NCBI RefSeq assembly: GCF_028682175.1
Contig: NZ_JANHKS010000022.1
Coordinates: 1-64,000, forward strand
DNA length: 64,000 bases
DNA from: Pseudomonas putida
GTDB lineage: Bacteria > Pseudomonadota > Gammaproteobacteria > Pseudomonadales > Pseudomonadaceae
Reading direction: 5' to 3'
Position numbers and translations under genes: made by a program. The notes under the pieces are model-generated. The model worked only from the letters and a program-made list of their open reading frames with translations. It was not told the origin of the DNA and did not search any database. Shown here one piece after another: positions 53,683 through 62,908 of the stretch (position 1 is the stretch's first letter; every line of letters begins with the position of its first letter).

Positions 53683-54423
53683 TTACTTGGCGCTCAATGC
53701 CAGTTTGGCGACTTGCGGCGCCGGCTGGTAGCCCGGGATCACCTGGCCGTCGGCCAGAACGATGGCCGGCGTGCCGTTCACGCCGATTGACTGGCCGATC
53801 TCGAACTGCTTGGTGACCGGGTTATCGCACTTGGGCGCCTTGATGTTCTTGCCATCGACCATGCGGTCCATGGCGTCGCGACGATCCTTGGAGCACCACA
53901 CCGCCTGCAGTTGTTCGTCACCCGGCGAGCCCAGGCCCTGACGCGGGAACGCCACGTAACGCACTTCGATGCCGCGCTTGTTCAGCTCAGGCACTTCGCC
54001 ATGCAGTTTGTGGCAGTACGGGCAGGTGGTGTCGGTGAATACGGTGATGTGCGATTTGGTTTCACCCACGGCCGGATAAACCACCATCTCGGCGCTCGGA
54101 ATGCCGTTGATGGTCTTGGAGATCGCCTGACGCTCGACCTTCTCGGTCAAATTGACCGGCTTGCCGCCCTGGATCTGGTACAGGTTGCCCTGCATCACGA
54201 ACTGGCCATCGGCGCTGGCGTAGAGCACGCGGCCGCCCTTGAGATTGACCTCATACAGGCCATTGAGCGGGCTGCTGGAAATACTTTCGACAGGAATCTC
54301 CAGGTTCAGCGATTCCAGGGTCTTGCGGATGGCCTTGTCGGACGCTTCGTCGGCGTGGGCGAACAGGCTGAAGGTGCTGGCCAGCGCTACGACGGCAGCG
54401 CCAATAATACGAGTCACGCGCAT
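53683..54423 (-). CDS. dsbC: Thiol:disulfide isomerase DsbC
   Basis: DsbC is a periplasmic disulfide isomerase. The protein has 246 residues with a signal peptide (to about residue 23, cut after HADA-like FAHA). The N-terminal dimerisation domain is at about 25-85, and the thioredoxin domain has the active site CPYC (DTTCPYCHKLHGEV). A second Cys pair near the C-terminal third (WCSK and KCDN) is typical. ATG 54423 has GAGGAG six bases upstream. It lies between xerD and hom, as in other pseudomonads. Confidence 0.95.
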   Translation of the reverse strand: MRVTRIIGAAVVALASTFSLFAHADEASDKAIRKTLESLNLEIPVESISSSPLNGLYEVNLKGGRVLYASADGQFVMQGNLYQIQGGKPVNLTEKVERQAISKTINGIPSAEMVVYPAVGETKSHITVFTDTTCPYCHKLHGEVPELNKRGIEVRYVAFPRQGLGSPGDEQLQAVWCSKDRRDAMDRMVDGKNIKAPKCDNPVTKQFEIGQSIGVNGTPAIVLADGQVIPGYQPAPQVAKLALSAK

Positions 54424-54590
54424 GAAAACTCCTCGGGCGGTGAGCAGACGGGCGAAATGGAAAACGTTGGACACAAGCGGTACCGGAAGGTTTTCGTGGC
54501 TCCAATCTGCGAAACCGGCAAAGCCTATCACATAAGGCTCGCAACACCGACGCCGACTGATGTAAGACACGTCGTTTATTGCCTGGGGTT

Positions 54591-55487
54591 TTATCCTCGC
54601 GGGTGATGCGTGGCGTGCAGATCCTGCAGGCGGGCGCGGGCAATGTGGGTGTAGATCTGGGTGGTGGACAGATCGCTGTGGCCCAGCAACATCTGCACCA
54701 CGCGCAGGTCGGCGCCGTGGTTGAGCAAGTGGGTGGCGAAGGCATGGCGCAGCGTGTGGGGCGACAGCGACTTGCCGATCCCGGCAACTTTTGCCTGGAG
54801 TTTGATGCGGTGCCAGAAGGTCTGGCGCGTCATCTGCTCGCCGCGCAGGCTGGGGAACAGTACGTCGCTGGGGCGGCCGTTGAGCAACTCCTGACGGGCG
54901 TCACGCATGTAGCGCTCGACCCAGACAATGGCCTCTTCACCCATGGGCACCAAACGCTCCTTGCTGCCCTTGCCCATGATGCGCAATACACCCTGGCGCA
55001 GGTTCACCTGCTCCAGCGTCAGGCTGACCAGCTCCGTGACGCGCAGCCCGCAGGCGTAGAGCACTTCCAGCATGGCCCGGTCACGCTGGCCGATGGCTTC
55101 GCTCAGGTCGGGGGCTGCGAGCAGCGCCTCGACGTCGGCTTCGGAGAGGGACTTGGGCAGCGGCTTGCCGAGCTGCGGCATGTCGACCTGCAAGGTTGGA
55201 TCGACCGAAATCAGCTTTTCGCGCAGCAGGTACCGGTAGAAGCCCCGCACTCCCGACAGTAATCGTGCAGTGGAGCGCGCCTTGTAGCCATTGTCCACGC
55301 GCCAGGCCAGATGATCGAAAATCGCCCCACGCCCCACCGCCATCAGGTCGATGCCTCTTTCCTGCAACCACCCGTTGAACAGGGTGAGGTCGCTGCGGTA
55401 CGAATCGCGGGTGTTGTCCGACAGCCCCTTCTCAAGCCACAAGGCGTCGAGAAAGCGGTCGATCATGGGGTGGTCGATGGCGGGCAT
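54591..55487 (-). CDS. xerD: Tyrosine recombinase XerD
   Basis: XerD works with XerC at dif to resolve chromosome dimers. The protein has 298 residues, the usual length. A core-binding SAM-like domain (about 5-90) begins MIDRFLDALWLEKGLSDNTR. The catalytic domain carries Arg (YACGLRVTELVSL), the HxxR pair (SPHTLRHAFATHLL), a second His (MLLGHSDLSTTQ) and the Tyr nucleophile in IYTHIAR. Start 55487 (MPAIDHPMID) was chosen because the 56 upstream codons are translated REP sequence. dsbC follows about 170 bp downstream. Confidence 0.95.
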   Translation of the reverse strand: MPAIDHPMIDRFLDALWLEKGLSDNTRDSYRSDLTLFNGWLQERGIDLMAVGRGAIFDHLAWRVDNGYKARSTARLLSGVRGFYRYLLREKLISVDPTLQVDMPQLGKPLPKSLSEADVEALLAAPDLSEAIGQRDRAMLEVLYACGLRVTELVSLTLEQVNLRQGVLRIMGKGSKERLVPMGEEAIVWVERYMRDARQELLNGRPSDVLFPSLRGEQMTRQTFWHRIKLQAKVAGIGKSLSPHTLRHAFATHLLNHGADLRVVQMLLGHSDLSTTQIYTHIARARLQDLHATHHPRG

Positions 55488-55547
55488 GGAATTGGTCTTG
55501 AAAGGGGAACAGCGGGAGTCTTTCATATCCAACAGACCAGCACAAAA

Positions 55548-56647
55548 CTGTAGGAGCGCGCTTGCCCGCGACGGCGTCATGTCTGACCCAGATATGCTGC
55601 CTGACACACCGCGGTCGCGGGCAAGCGCGCTCCTACCAAGCAAGTAGCCGGGCATATCTCCTGTAGGAGTGAGCTTGCTCGCGATAGCGCTGTGTCAGGC
55701 CCTGATGCGGTGACAGCTACACCGCAATCGCGAGCAAGCTCACTCCTACAGGGATTGGGGCGTTTGCGCGATCCGGGGCTGACCACCTACCCGTAGCAGC
55801 ACGGCTTGCCGGCGGGGCGGCCTTGCGGATGCCCCACAGGCTCGGCCCATAACACCGTAGGACCGCGCTTGCCCGCGACGGCGGCGCGTCTGACCCAAAT
55901 ATGCCACCTGACACACCGCAGTCGCGGGCAAGCGCGCTCCTACAGGGATTGGGGCGTTTGCGTGATCTGGGGCTGATCACCGCACCGTAGCAGCACGGCT
56001 TGCCGGCGGGGCGGTCTTGCGGCTGCCCCACAGGCTCGGCCCATAACACCGTAGGAGCGCGCTTGCCCGCGACGGCGTCATGTCTGACCCAGATATGCTG
56101 GCTGACACATCGCGGTCGCGGGCAAGCGCGCTCCTACAGGGATTGGGGCGTTTGCGCGATCTGGGGCTGACCACCGCACTGTAGCAGCACGGCTTGCCGG
56201 CGGGGGCGATCTTGCGGACGCCCCGCAGCCTCGGCCCATAACACCGTAGGAACGCGCTTGCCCGCGACGGCGGCGCATCTGACCCAGATATGCCACCTGA
56301 CACACCGCGGTCGCGGTCAAGCGCGCTCCTACAGGGATTGGGGCGTTTGCGCGATCTGGGGCTGACCACCGCCTCGTAGCAGCACGGCTTGCCGGTGGGG
56401 GCGATCTTGCGGACGCCCCGCAGCCTCGATCCATAACACTGTAGGAGCGCGCTTGCCCGCGACGGCGGCGCGTCTGACCCAGATATGCCACCTGACACAC
56501 CGCGGTCGCGGGCAAGCGCGCTCCTACAAAGCAAGTAGCCGGGCATATTTCCTGTAGGAGTGAGCTTGCTCGCGATAGCGTTGTGTCAGGCCCTGATGCG
56601 GTGACAGATACAACGCAATCGCGAGCAAGCTCACTCCTACAGGGATC
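55548..56647. repeat. Large REP array with ~194-bp tandem units
   Basis: About 1.1 kb is filled with REP cores in alternating orientation. A composite unit beginning GATTGGGGCGTTTGCG recurs at 55753, 55947, 56141 and 56336, so the period is 194-195 bp. Each unit contains a CCGTAGCAGCACGGCTTGCC-type core and an inverted pair of TAGGAGCGCGCTTGCCCGCG-type cores. The array is bracketed by a near-identical ~118-bp block at 55638-55755 and 56529-56646 (both start AAGCAAGTAGCCGGGCATAT). No gene is seen in it; open frames here are translated repeats. Confidence 0.95.
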
Positions 56648-56663
56648 GTGTAAACACCGGGCA

Positions 56664-56692
56664 TAAAAAAAGCAGCCCGAAGGCTGCTTTCT
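56664..56692 (-). terminator. Rho-independent terminator of the rpsP-rimM-trmD-rplS operon
   Basis: Read on the minus strand: AAAGCAGCC, TTCG loop, GGCTGCTTTTTTT. It starts 20 bp past the rplS stop. Confidence 0.92.
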
Positions 56693-56712
56693 TGTGCATC
56701 GAAAAACCGGCC

Positions 56713-57063
56713 TTAAACCAGTTTTTCCTTGATGCGAGCTGCTTTACCCGACAGGTCACGCAGGTAGTACAGCTTGGCCTTGCGAACGTCGCCGCGACGT
56801 TTCACAGCCATGCTGTCGATTTGCGGGCTGTAGGTCTGGAAAGTACGCTCAACGCCAACACCGTTGGAGATTTTGCGAACGGTGAACGCACTGTTCACAC
56901 CACGGTTACGCTTGGCGATTACAACGCCTTCGAACGCCTGCAGACGAGCGCGATCGCCTTCCTTCACTTTAACCTGAACGACAATGGTGTCGCCCGGTGC
57001 AAATGGAGGGATCTCTTTGGTCATCTGCTCTGCTTCGAGGGCCAGAATGATTTTGTTTGTCAT
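56713..57063 (-). CDS. rplS: 50S ribosomal protein L19
   Basis: L19 sits at the 30S-50S interface. The protein has 116 residues, the standard size. It begins MTNKIILALEAEQM and contains the conserved QAFEGVVIAKRNRGVNSAFT and VGVERTFQTYSP segments. AGGAG precedes the ATG. It is the last gene of the rpsP-rimM-trmD-rplS operon, 43 bp after trmD. Confidence 0.98.
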   Translation of the reverse strand: MTNKIILALEAEQMTKEIPPFAPGDTIVVQVKVKEGDRARLQAFEGVVIAKRNRGVNSAFTVRKISNGVGVERTFQTYSPQIDSMAVKRRGDVRKAKLYYLRDLSGKAARIKEKLV

Positions 57064-57106
57064 GTTGTGCTCCTAAGGTAAATCGTTCGGATCTACCATC
57101 GATACG

Positions 57107-57859
57107 TTAACTATCGTCCCGCTCGCGGAGGTATTCCGTAAGCAGCTTGTTCTCTTCTCCAGAAAGCGAGCGCCTTTCCAGAAGATCGGCACGTCGTTCG
57201 TAGGTCCTCCCAAGGGACTGCTGCAAACGCCAGCGCCGGATATGTGCGTGGTTGCCACTGAGCAACACGTCGGGTACACGCTGATCCGCATACACCTCAG
57301 GTCGGGTGTAGTGCGGGCAATCGAGCAGACCATCCGTGAAGGAGTCTTCCTCCGCGGAGTCCGCATGCCCTAAAGCTCCGGGCAGCAGTCGTGTAACCGC
57401 ATCGATCAGGACCATGGCCGGCAGCTCACCGCCAGACAACACGTAATCCCCTATCGACCACTCTTCATCGACATGCGCTTCAATGAAACGCTCATCAATG
57501 CCTTCATAACGACCCGCAATCAGGATCAGTGCCTGTTCCTGGGCCAGTTCGCGTACAGCGGACTGCTCCAGCTTGCGGCCTTGGGGCGAGAGGTAAATCA
57601 CCTTCGCCGCCTCCCCTGCTGCCTGCCTGGCCTGGACCAGAGCATCTTCCAGGGGCTTGATCTTCATCACCATGCCAGGGCCACCGCCAAAAGGGCGATC
57701 GTCCACAGTGTGATGCCGATCCGTGGTGTAGTCCCGCGGATTCCAACAGGTAAGCTGCAACACCTCCTGTTTCACCGCACGGCTGGTAATGCCGTATTCG
57801 CTGATGGCGGAAAACATCTCGGGAAACAGCGTGATGACTTCTATGCGCAGGCTGGCCAT
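57107..57859 (-). CDS. trmD: tRNA (guanine-N1)-methyltransferase TrmD
   Basis: TrmD methylates G37 of tRNAs to prevent +1 frameshifting. The protein has 250 residues. The SPOUT knot motifs are visible: LRIEVITLFPEMF at the N-terminus, HTVDDRPFGGGPGMVMK, LIAGRYEGIDERF and YVLSGGELPAMVLIDA. ATG 57859 lies two bases after the rimM stop, so translation is coupled; the open frame extends further but into rimM. Confidence 0.97.
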   Translation of the reverse strand: MASLRIEVITLFPEMFSAISEYGITSRAVKQEVLQLTCWNPRDYTTDRHHTVDDRPFGGGPGMVMKIKPLEDALVQARQAAGEAAKVIYLSPQGRKLEQSAVRELAQEQALILIAGRYEGIDERFIEAHVDEEWSIGDYVLSGGELPAMVLIDAVTRLLPGALGHADSAEEDSFTDGLLDCPHYTRPEVYADQRVPDVLLSGNHAHIRRWRLQQSLGRTYERRADLLERRSLSGEENKLLTEYLRERDDS

Positions 57860-57861
57860 TG

Positions 57862-58398
57862 CTAGAAATCCGCGTCCCATTCCACCTTCATCTCGCCTGC
57901 AACCAGATCGACGGCCAACACGCATTGCTCCGTATAGGGCAACAGGCGTTCGCGATCATCAAGGCTGCCTGCGCAGGGCTTGACCACCATTACATCATTG
58001 GCGCCGGTTTCCAGAAGATGATCGATCTTCCCGAGCAGTTGCCCAAGACCATCAATGACCTTCAGACCTTGCAGCTGGTACCAGTAGTACTCGCCGTCGG
58101 TCAATTCAGGGAACAGGTTGCTTGGCACGCAGATCTCGTAACCGGCCAGAAGACGAGCTTCTTCACGATCATCAAGACCCTTGAGCTTTGCGACCAGGAA
58201 CTTGTCAGTTCCGCGTCCGCTGACCAGCTCGACCTGTTTCACACTACCTTCGCGCTTGAGCGTCCAGGTTTTGTACTGCAACAGGTTTTCAGTCGGATCG
58301 GTAAAGGAATACACCTTCACCTCGCCGCGAACGCCATGTACCGAATAAATCTTGCCGATGACGATGAGATCGTCGGCAGAAGCTGGCGTCGCGTTCAT
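57862..58398 (-). CDS. rimM: Ribosome maturation factor RimM
   Basis: RimM assists 30S head assembly by binding S19. The protein has 178 residues. The N-terminal RimM domain has VIGKIYSVHGVRGEVKVYS; the C-terminal PRC-barrel domain has YYWYQLQGLKVIDGLGQLLG and ends near MKVEWDADF. It lies five bases after rpsP and two bases before trmD. Confidence 0.97.
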   Translation of the reverse strand: MNATPASADDLIVIGKIYSVHGVRGEVKVYSFTDPTENLLQYKTWTLKREGSVKQVELVSGRGTDKFLVAKLKGLDDREEARLLAGYEICVPSNLFPELTDGEYYWYQLQGLKVIDGLGQLLGKIDHLLETGANDVMVVKPCAGSLDDRERLLPYTEQCVLAVDLVAGEMKVEWDADF

Positions 58399-58403
58399 AT
58401 TGC

Positions 58404-58655
58404 TCAGGCCGCAGCCTTAGCAGATTCCTTCAGCAGCGAAGCTACGCGCTCGGAAGGTTGTGCACCAACGCTGAGCCAGTAGTTCAGACGCTCTTGGTTC
58501 ACGGACAGACGGATTTCCTGACCACGGGCAACCGGGTTGAAGAAACCGATTTGTTCCTTGTGGGAACCATCACGTGGGTTACGGCTGTCGGTGACAGTCA
58601 GGTGGTAAAACGGGCGCTTCTTCGAGCCGCCAAGGGCCAGACGGATTGTTAGCAT
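58404..58655 (-). CDS. rpsP: 30S ribosomal protein S16
   Basis: S16 is an assembly protein of the 30S body. The protein has 83 residues, starting MLTIRLALGGSKKRPFYHL, with IGFFNPVARGQE in the middle. ATG 58655 was chosen on this conserved start and an AGGA nine bases upstream; 24 more open upstream codons are not family-like. It is the first gene of its operon, with a clear promoter upstream. Confidence 0.98.
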   Translation of the reverse strand: MLTIRLALGGSKKRPFYHLTVTDSRNPRDGSHKEQIGFFNPVARGQEIRLSVNQERLNYWLSVGAQPSERVASLLKESAKAAA

Positions 58656-58727
58656 TGAACAATTTCCTGTAGTCGGTGCTGCAAATCTAAGGTGCACGGA
58701 CGGGCACGGGTGCCCGAAAGGCCGCAT

Positions 58728-58755
58728 ATTCTAAGGAATATCCGGACTTTTGCAA
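58728..58755 (-). promoter_or_regulatory. Sigma-70 promoter of the rpsP operon
   Basis: On the minus strand TTGCAA (-35), a 16-bp spacer and TAGAAT (-10) lie about 73 bp upstream of the rpsP start. Confidence 0.6.
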
Positions 58756-58861
58756 ATGACTTTTTCGGGCACGAGCCGTCTGGGCCACTCAAGACTTGCC
58801 ATGAAGCCATCATCTCTGACGACTGGTTAGCGCCTGCGCGAGCAGGCCAGTGGGGCGTCGC

Positions 58862-58897
58862 CCCAAAGAAAGTCGCGCGAAACGGGGTCTCGCGCGA
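58862..58897 (-). terminator. Candidate terminator of ffh
   Basis: TCGCGCGA and TCGCGCGA are self-complementary repeats that form an 8-bp stem across a nine-base loop. On the minus strand this is followed by CTTTCTTTGG. It starts just past the ffh stop. Confidence 0.65.
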
Positions 58898-58903
58898 TAC
58901 GAA

Positions 58904-60280
58904 TCACATCTTGGGCATGCCGCCGCCGGGCAGCATGCCGCCCATGCCACGCATCATTTTGGCCATGCCGCCCTTGGTCGAAAACTTCTTCATCATTTTC
59001 TGCATCTGCTTGTGCTGCTTGATCAGACGCCCGATGTCCTGCACCTGGGTGCCGGAACCCATGGCGATACGACGCTTGCGCGAGCCGCTGATCAGCTCGG
59101 GGTCGCGGCGCTCGGCCGGGGTCATGGAGTTGATGATGGCTTCCATCTGCTTGAACTGCTTTTCGGCAGCGCTCTGGGCGTTGCCCATCTGGGCCAGGTT
59201 CACGCCACCCATGGTCGGCAGCTTGTCCATCAGGCCACCCAGGCCGCCCATGTTCTTCATCTGTTGCAGCTGGTCGCGGAAGTCTTCGAGGTCGAAGCCC
59301 TTGCCCTTCTTCAGCTTCTTGGCCAGTTTGTCGGCCTTTTCCTTGTCGAGGGTCTGTTCGGCCTGCTCGATGAGGCTGAGCACGTCGCCCATGCCCAGGA
59401 TGCGCGAAGCGATGCGGTCAGGGTGGAACGGCTCGAGGGCGTCGGTCTTCTCGCCCATACCGATGAACTTGATCGGCTTGCCGGTGATGGCACGTACCGA
59501 CAACGCGGCACCGCCACGGGCGTCGCCGTCGACCTTGGTCAGGATCACACCGGTCAGCGGCAGCGCATCGCCGAATGCCTTGGCGGTGTTGGCCGCGTCC
59601 TGGCCGGTCATGGCGTCGACCACGAACAGGGTTTCAGCCGGCTTGACCGCTGCGTGCAGGGCCTGGATCTCGCCCATCATCTCGGCGTCGATATGCAGAC
59701 GACCGGCGGTGTCGAGGATCACCACGTCGATGAACTTGAGCCTGGCTTCCTTGATCGCCGCTTCAGCGATAGCCACTGGCTTCTGGCTGATATCGGACGG
59801 GAAGAAGGTCACGCCGATGTCGTTGGCCAGGGTTTCGAGCTGTTTGATCGCCGCAGGACGGTAGACGTCCGCAGACACCACCATCACGCTCTTCTTCTTG
59901 CGCTCCTTGAGGAACTTGGCCAGCTTGCCCGCAGTGGTGGTCTTACCCGCACCCTGCAGGCCGGCCATCAGCACGACGGCAGGCGGCGCGACGTTGAGGG
60001 TCAGCTCTTCGTTGGCGGCCCCCATCATCTCTTCGAGTTCGGCCTGGACGATCTTCACGAACGCCTGGCCCGGCGTCAGGCTGCGCGACACCTCGGTGCC
60101 GACCGCGCGTTCCTTGATGCGATTGACGAAATCCTTGACCACAGGCAACGCGACGTCGGCTTCGAGCAGCGCCATACGCACTTCACGCAGTGTGTCCTTG
60201 ATGTTGTCCTCGGTCAGCTTGGCCTTGCCGGTGACCTGGCGCAGCGTCTGCGAGAGACGATCTGTCAGATTTTCAAACAT
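58904..60280 (-). CDS. ffh: Signal recognition particle protein Ffh
   Basis: Ffh binds 4.5S RNA and signal sequences and delivers nascent membrane proteins to FtsY. The protein has 458 residues. An N domain leads to the GTPase domain with G1 LQGAGKTTTAGKLA, DTAGRLHID and TKVDGDARGG. The methionine-rich M domain is at about 330-458 (MKNMGGLGGLMDKLPTMG and a C-terminus ending MLPGGGMPKM). AAAGGATC precedes the ATG. It is divergent from ypjD. Confidence 0.97.
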   Translation of the reverse strand: MFENLTDRLSQTLRQVTGKAKLTEDNIKDTLREVRMALLEADVALPVVKDFVNRIKERAVGTEVSRSLTPGQAFVKIVQAELEEMMGAANEELTLNVAPPAVVLMAGLQGAGKTTTAGKLAKFLKERKKKSVMVVSADVYRPAAIKQLETLANDIGVTFFPSDISQKPVAIAEAAIKEARLKFIDVVILDTAGRLHIDAEMMGEIQALHAAVKPAETLFVVDAMTGQDAANTAKAFGDALPLTGVILTKVDGDARGGAALSVRAITGKPIKFIGMGEKTDALEPFHPDRIASRILGMGDVLSLIEQAEQTLDKEKADKLAKKLKKGKGFDLEDFRDQLQQMKNMGGLGGLMDKLPTMGGVNLAQMGNAQSAAEKQFKQMEAIINSMTPAERRDPELISGSRKRRIAMGSGTQVQDIGRLIKQHKQMQKMMKKFSTKGGMAKMMRGMGGMLPGGGMPKM

Positions 60281-60430
60281 GCGTGATCCTTTGAGTTCGT
60301 GTCGAACCCCGGTTGTGCGGCCGCCCTGTCACGGCGCACCGGTTCTACAGTGGCTATCTATATAGAAGCAGCCTGTATACAGGGCAGCGAAAACAGCGCT
60401 CGGCGAGCCTGTGGCTTGAGCAGGTCGCGG

Positions 60431-60436
60431 ATTATA
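60431..60436 (-). promoter_or_regulatory. Candidate -10 element of ffh
   Basis: On the minus strand CGCTATAAT, an extended-type -10, lies about 150 bp upstream of the ffh start. No good -35 is seen at normal spacing. Confidence 0.35.
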
Positions 60437-60543
60437 GCGAAGAGTCGGCCCTGCGCACACCATGACGTCTGCTTCTGTGGTCTTTCGTGCACTGAGGGTT
60501 CTATGCCAAACTCAGCGGCTTTCGGGCACGCCCTCCAGGATCT

Positions 60544-61356
60544 ATGTTCCCCTTGCCACCGAGTTTGCTATTCAGCCTCGCCGCCGCCGCTCTCTACGCC
60601 GCTGCGACCCTCTATCAAGGTACTCGCCTGCGTCAGGGCAAGAAGGCCGACAAATGGCTGCTGTGCCTGATCGGCACCCTGGCGGTCGCCTGCCAGGCCA
60701 GCGCGCTGTTCGGCCAACTGGTACGGCCCATCGGCCTGGGCCTGGACTTCTTCAGCGCCGCCAGCCTGATCGCGGTGGCGGTGATCATCGTGACCATGCT
60801 CGCCTGCATCCGCATTCCGGTGGAAATCCTGCTCATCCTGCTGTTTCCGCTAGGGCTGCTGACCACCCTGATGGCGCAGTTCGCCCCCACCGGCACGCTG
60901 CAGCCGATCATCGGCGAACAGGGCCTGATCGGGCACATCCTGCTGTCGATCCTGGCCTACGGCATGTTCACCATCGCGGTGTTCCAGGCCTTGCTGCTGC
61001 TGTTGCAGAACCATCAACTGAAGAACAAGCACCCCTCAGGCCTGATTCGCAACTTCCCGCCGCTGCAAACCATGGAAAGCCTGCTGTTCGGCTTCCTGTG
61101 GGCCGGCTGGACGCTGCTGTCGATGTCGCTGATTTCCGGCTGGCTGTTCGTCGAGAACCTGTTCGCCCAGCACCTAGTGCACAAGACCCTGCTGTCGATT
61201 CTCGCCTGGGTGGTGTTCAGCGTGCTGCTGTGGGGTCGCAACCGCCTGGGCTGGCGCGGTCACAAGGCGATCCGCTGGACCCTGGGCGGATTCCTGCTGC
61301 TGATGCTGGCCTACTTTGGCAGCAAGCTGGTACGCGAATACATCCTGCATATCTGA
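60544..61356 (+). CDS. CcsA-related inner-membrane protein YpjD
   Basis: This 270-residue polytopic protein has about eight transmembrane segments and belongs to the cytochrome c assembly (CcsA/ResC-like) YpjD group. A family-like stretch is GLDFFSAASLIAVAVIIVTM, and conserved His residues occur in GHILLSILAYGMF and QHLVHKTLLSI. The role of YpjD is not firmly established. AGGATCT lies right before the ATG. It is followed 12 bp later by the CorC/CNNM gene on the same strand, a pairing seen in many gamma-proteobacteria. Confidence 0.87.
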   Translation: MFPLPPSLLFSLAAAALYAAATLYQGTRLRQGKKADKWLLCLIGTLAVACQASALFGQLVRPIGLGLDFFSAASLIAVAVIIVTMLACIRIPVEILLILLFPLGLLTTLMAQFAPTGTLQPIIGEQGLIGHILLSILAYGMFTIAVFQALLLLLQNHQLKNKHPSGLIRNFPPLQTMESLLFGFLWAGWTLLSMSLISGWLFVENLFAQHLVHKTLLSILAWVVFSVLLWGRNRLGWRGHKAIRWTLGGFLLLMLAYFGSKLVREYILHI

Positions 61357-61368
61357 CGGGCGCCGATC

Positions 61369-62607
61369 ATGGATAACCTGCCAATTGGCACGATGCTCGC
61401 GATTCTGGCCCTGCTCACGCTGTGGTCGGGCCTGATGACCGCCGTTGAAGCCGCCCATCACAACCTGCGTGCCGCGCGCATCAACCCGCGCTCGACCGAA
61501 CCGCCCAAGCCGGTGCTGGCGTTCAACCTCAACAGCCTGATTCTGGGCAACACGCTGCTCAAGGTGTTGATCACTGTGCTGGCGACTCTGCTGGCCGTTG
61601 CCCAGTGGTACGTCCATGGCGCAATGATCGCCTGGATCGTGGTGGCCAGCGCACTGGTCATCATCACCGAGTTCATTCCGCGCAAGCTCGCCTCCCGCCG
61701 TCCCGAGGCCATCCTGCTGCTGGGCAACAGTGTGCTGCGCATGCCGATGCGCCTGCTGCGTCCGCTGACCTGGATCTACAAGAACGTCGCCAAACTGCTG
61801 CTGCGCCCGTTTCTCTCCAAACGACGCCCGGACACCGCCGCCGATGACGACGATCTCGGCGCCACGATGTACCAGGAAAACGACAACACCTTCGGCCGCG
61901 CCCAGGTCATTTCCGGCATCCATGCGCTGGACAGCATGACCGTCAATGACATCCTCGTGCCGCGCAGTGAAGTGGACGGGATCAATCTGGACGACAGCAT
62001 CGAAGAGATCGCCGACCAGTTGATCATTTCCCGCCACACCCGCCTGCCGGTCTATCACAACGACATCAACCAGGTCGAAGGCGTGCTCAACACCCGCATG
62101 ATCAGCCACCTGCTGCCACGCGGGCAATTGACGGTGGAAGCGCTGAAAGCCGCCTGCTACGAGCCCTACTTCGTGCCCGAAAGCACCCCGCTGCAATTGC
62201 AGTTGCTGAACTTTCACAAGCAGCAGCGGCGCATGGGCGTGGTGGTGGACGAATACGGCGAAGTGCTGGGCATCGTCAGCCTGGAAGACATTCTGGAAGA
62301 GATCGTCGGCGAATTCGAAAGCGAGCAATCGCTGGACAACCCGCACATTCACCCGCAGCCCGACGGCCGCCTGGTGGTCGAAGGTGCCGCATCGATCCGC
62401 GACCTCAACAAAAGCCTTGGCTGGCACTTGCCGGCCGACGGGCCGAAGACCCTCAACGGCCTCATCACCGAGGCGCTGGAAACCATTCCCGACAGCTCGG
62501 TGTGCCTGAAGATCGGCCCCTACCGGCTGGAAACCCTGGAAACCGAAGACAACCGCGTCACGCGGGTGCTGATGTGGCAGAACGCCCGGACTAAACAGGT
62601 CCACTAG
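61369..62607 (+). CDS. HlyC/CorC (CNNM) family transporter or regulator
   Basis: This 412-residue membrane protein has an N-terminal DUF21/CNNM transmembrane domain (about 1-145) with TLWSGLMTAVEAAHHNLRAA and NLNSLILGNTLLKVLITVLA. Two CBS domains follow (about 180-320; DILVPRSEVDGINLD, VVVDEYGEVLGIVSLEDI), then a CorC_HlyC C-terminal domain. Family members are linked to magnesium or cobalt handling. It is co-transcribed with ypjD. Confidence 0.9.
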   Translation: MDNLPIGTMLAILALLTLWSGLMTAVEAAHHNLRAARINPRSTEPPKPVLAFNLNSLILGNTLLKVLITVLATLLAVAQWYVHGAMIAWIVVASALVIITEFIPRKLASRRPEAILLLGNSVLRMPMRLLRPLTWIYKNVAKLLLRPFLSKRRPDTAADDDDLGATMYQENDNTFGRAQVISGIHALDSMTVNDILVPRSEVDGINLDDSIEEIADQLIISRHTRLPVYHNDINQVEGVLNTRMISHLLPRGQLTVEALKAACYEPYFVPESTPLQLQLLNFHKQQRRMGVVVDEYGEVLGIVSLEDILEEIVGEFESEQSLDNPHIHPQPDGRLVVEGAASIRDLNKSLGWHLPADGPKTLNGLITEALETIPDSSVCLKIGPYRLETLETEDNRVTRVLMWQNARTKQVH

Positions 62608-62908
62608 GCTGTTCGGCATGTTTGAAACACTTGTTTTGGCGCCTGCGCCGTTCCTATAATCGGGGCGCTTACCCAGCCCCGCCGATCCGCGTGCTACCCG
62701 CACCGTGCGTGATTCGGCCAGTCACCCAGCCTGACGTCTTTTCGCAACACCTCTGGCGCCCGCTCCCATCCCGAGCGTGCGCGATGCCTGCACCCCCATC
62801 CGGGCTAGTCTGTTCAGCGCTGTACCCAAAATAATTAATGTTTGCCCCAGCACGCGTGCGAATTTTCGTCGCCGGCTGACAGGCAAGACGACTGCCAGGG
62901 ATACCCGC
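62608..62908 (+). promoter_or_regulatory. Promoter and long leader before the MFS gene
   Basis: TTGTTT (62631-62636), an 18-bp spacer and TATAAT (62655-62660) form a good sigma-70 promoter. The next ATG is about 250 bp downstream, so the transcript would carry a long untranslated leader. It holds GC-rich segments that could fold, but I can assign no known riboswitch or small RNA. Confidence 0.55.

Noticed and set aside
55488..55655. 56-codon N-terminal extension of XerD
   Set aside because: The extension is translated REP sequence (the same SALARD and SRASALL words appear in many frames here); known XerD proteins start near MPAIDHP.
55577..56546. Minus-strand open frames within the REP array
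   Set aside because: Their products repeat CRSALARD and PPSRASALL words in register with the repeats and have no ribosome sites or homology-like features.
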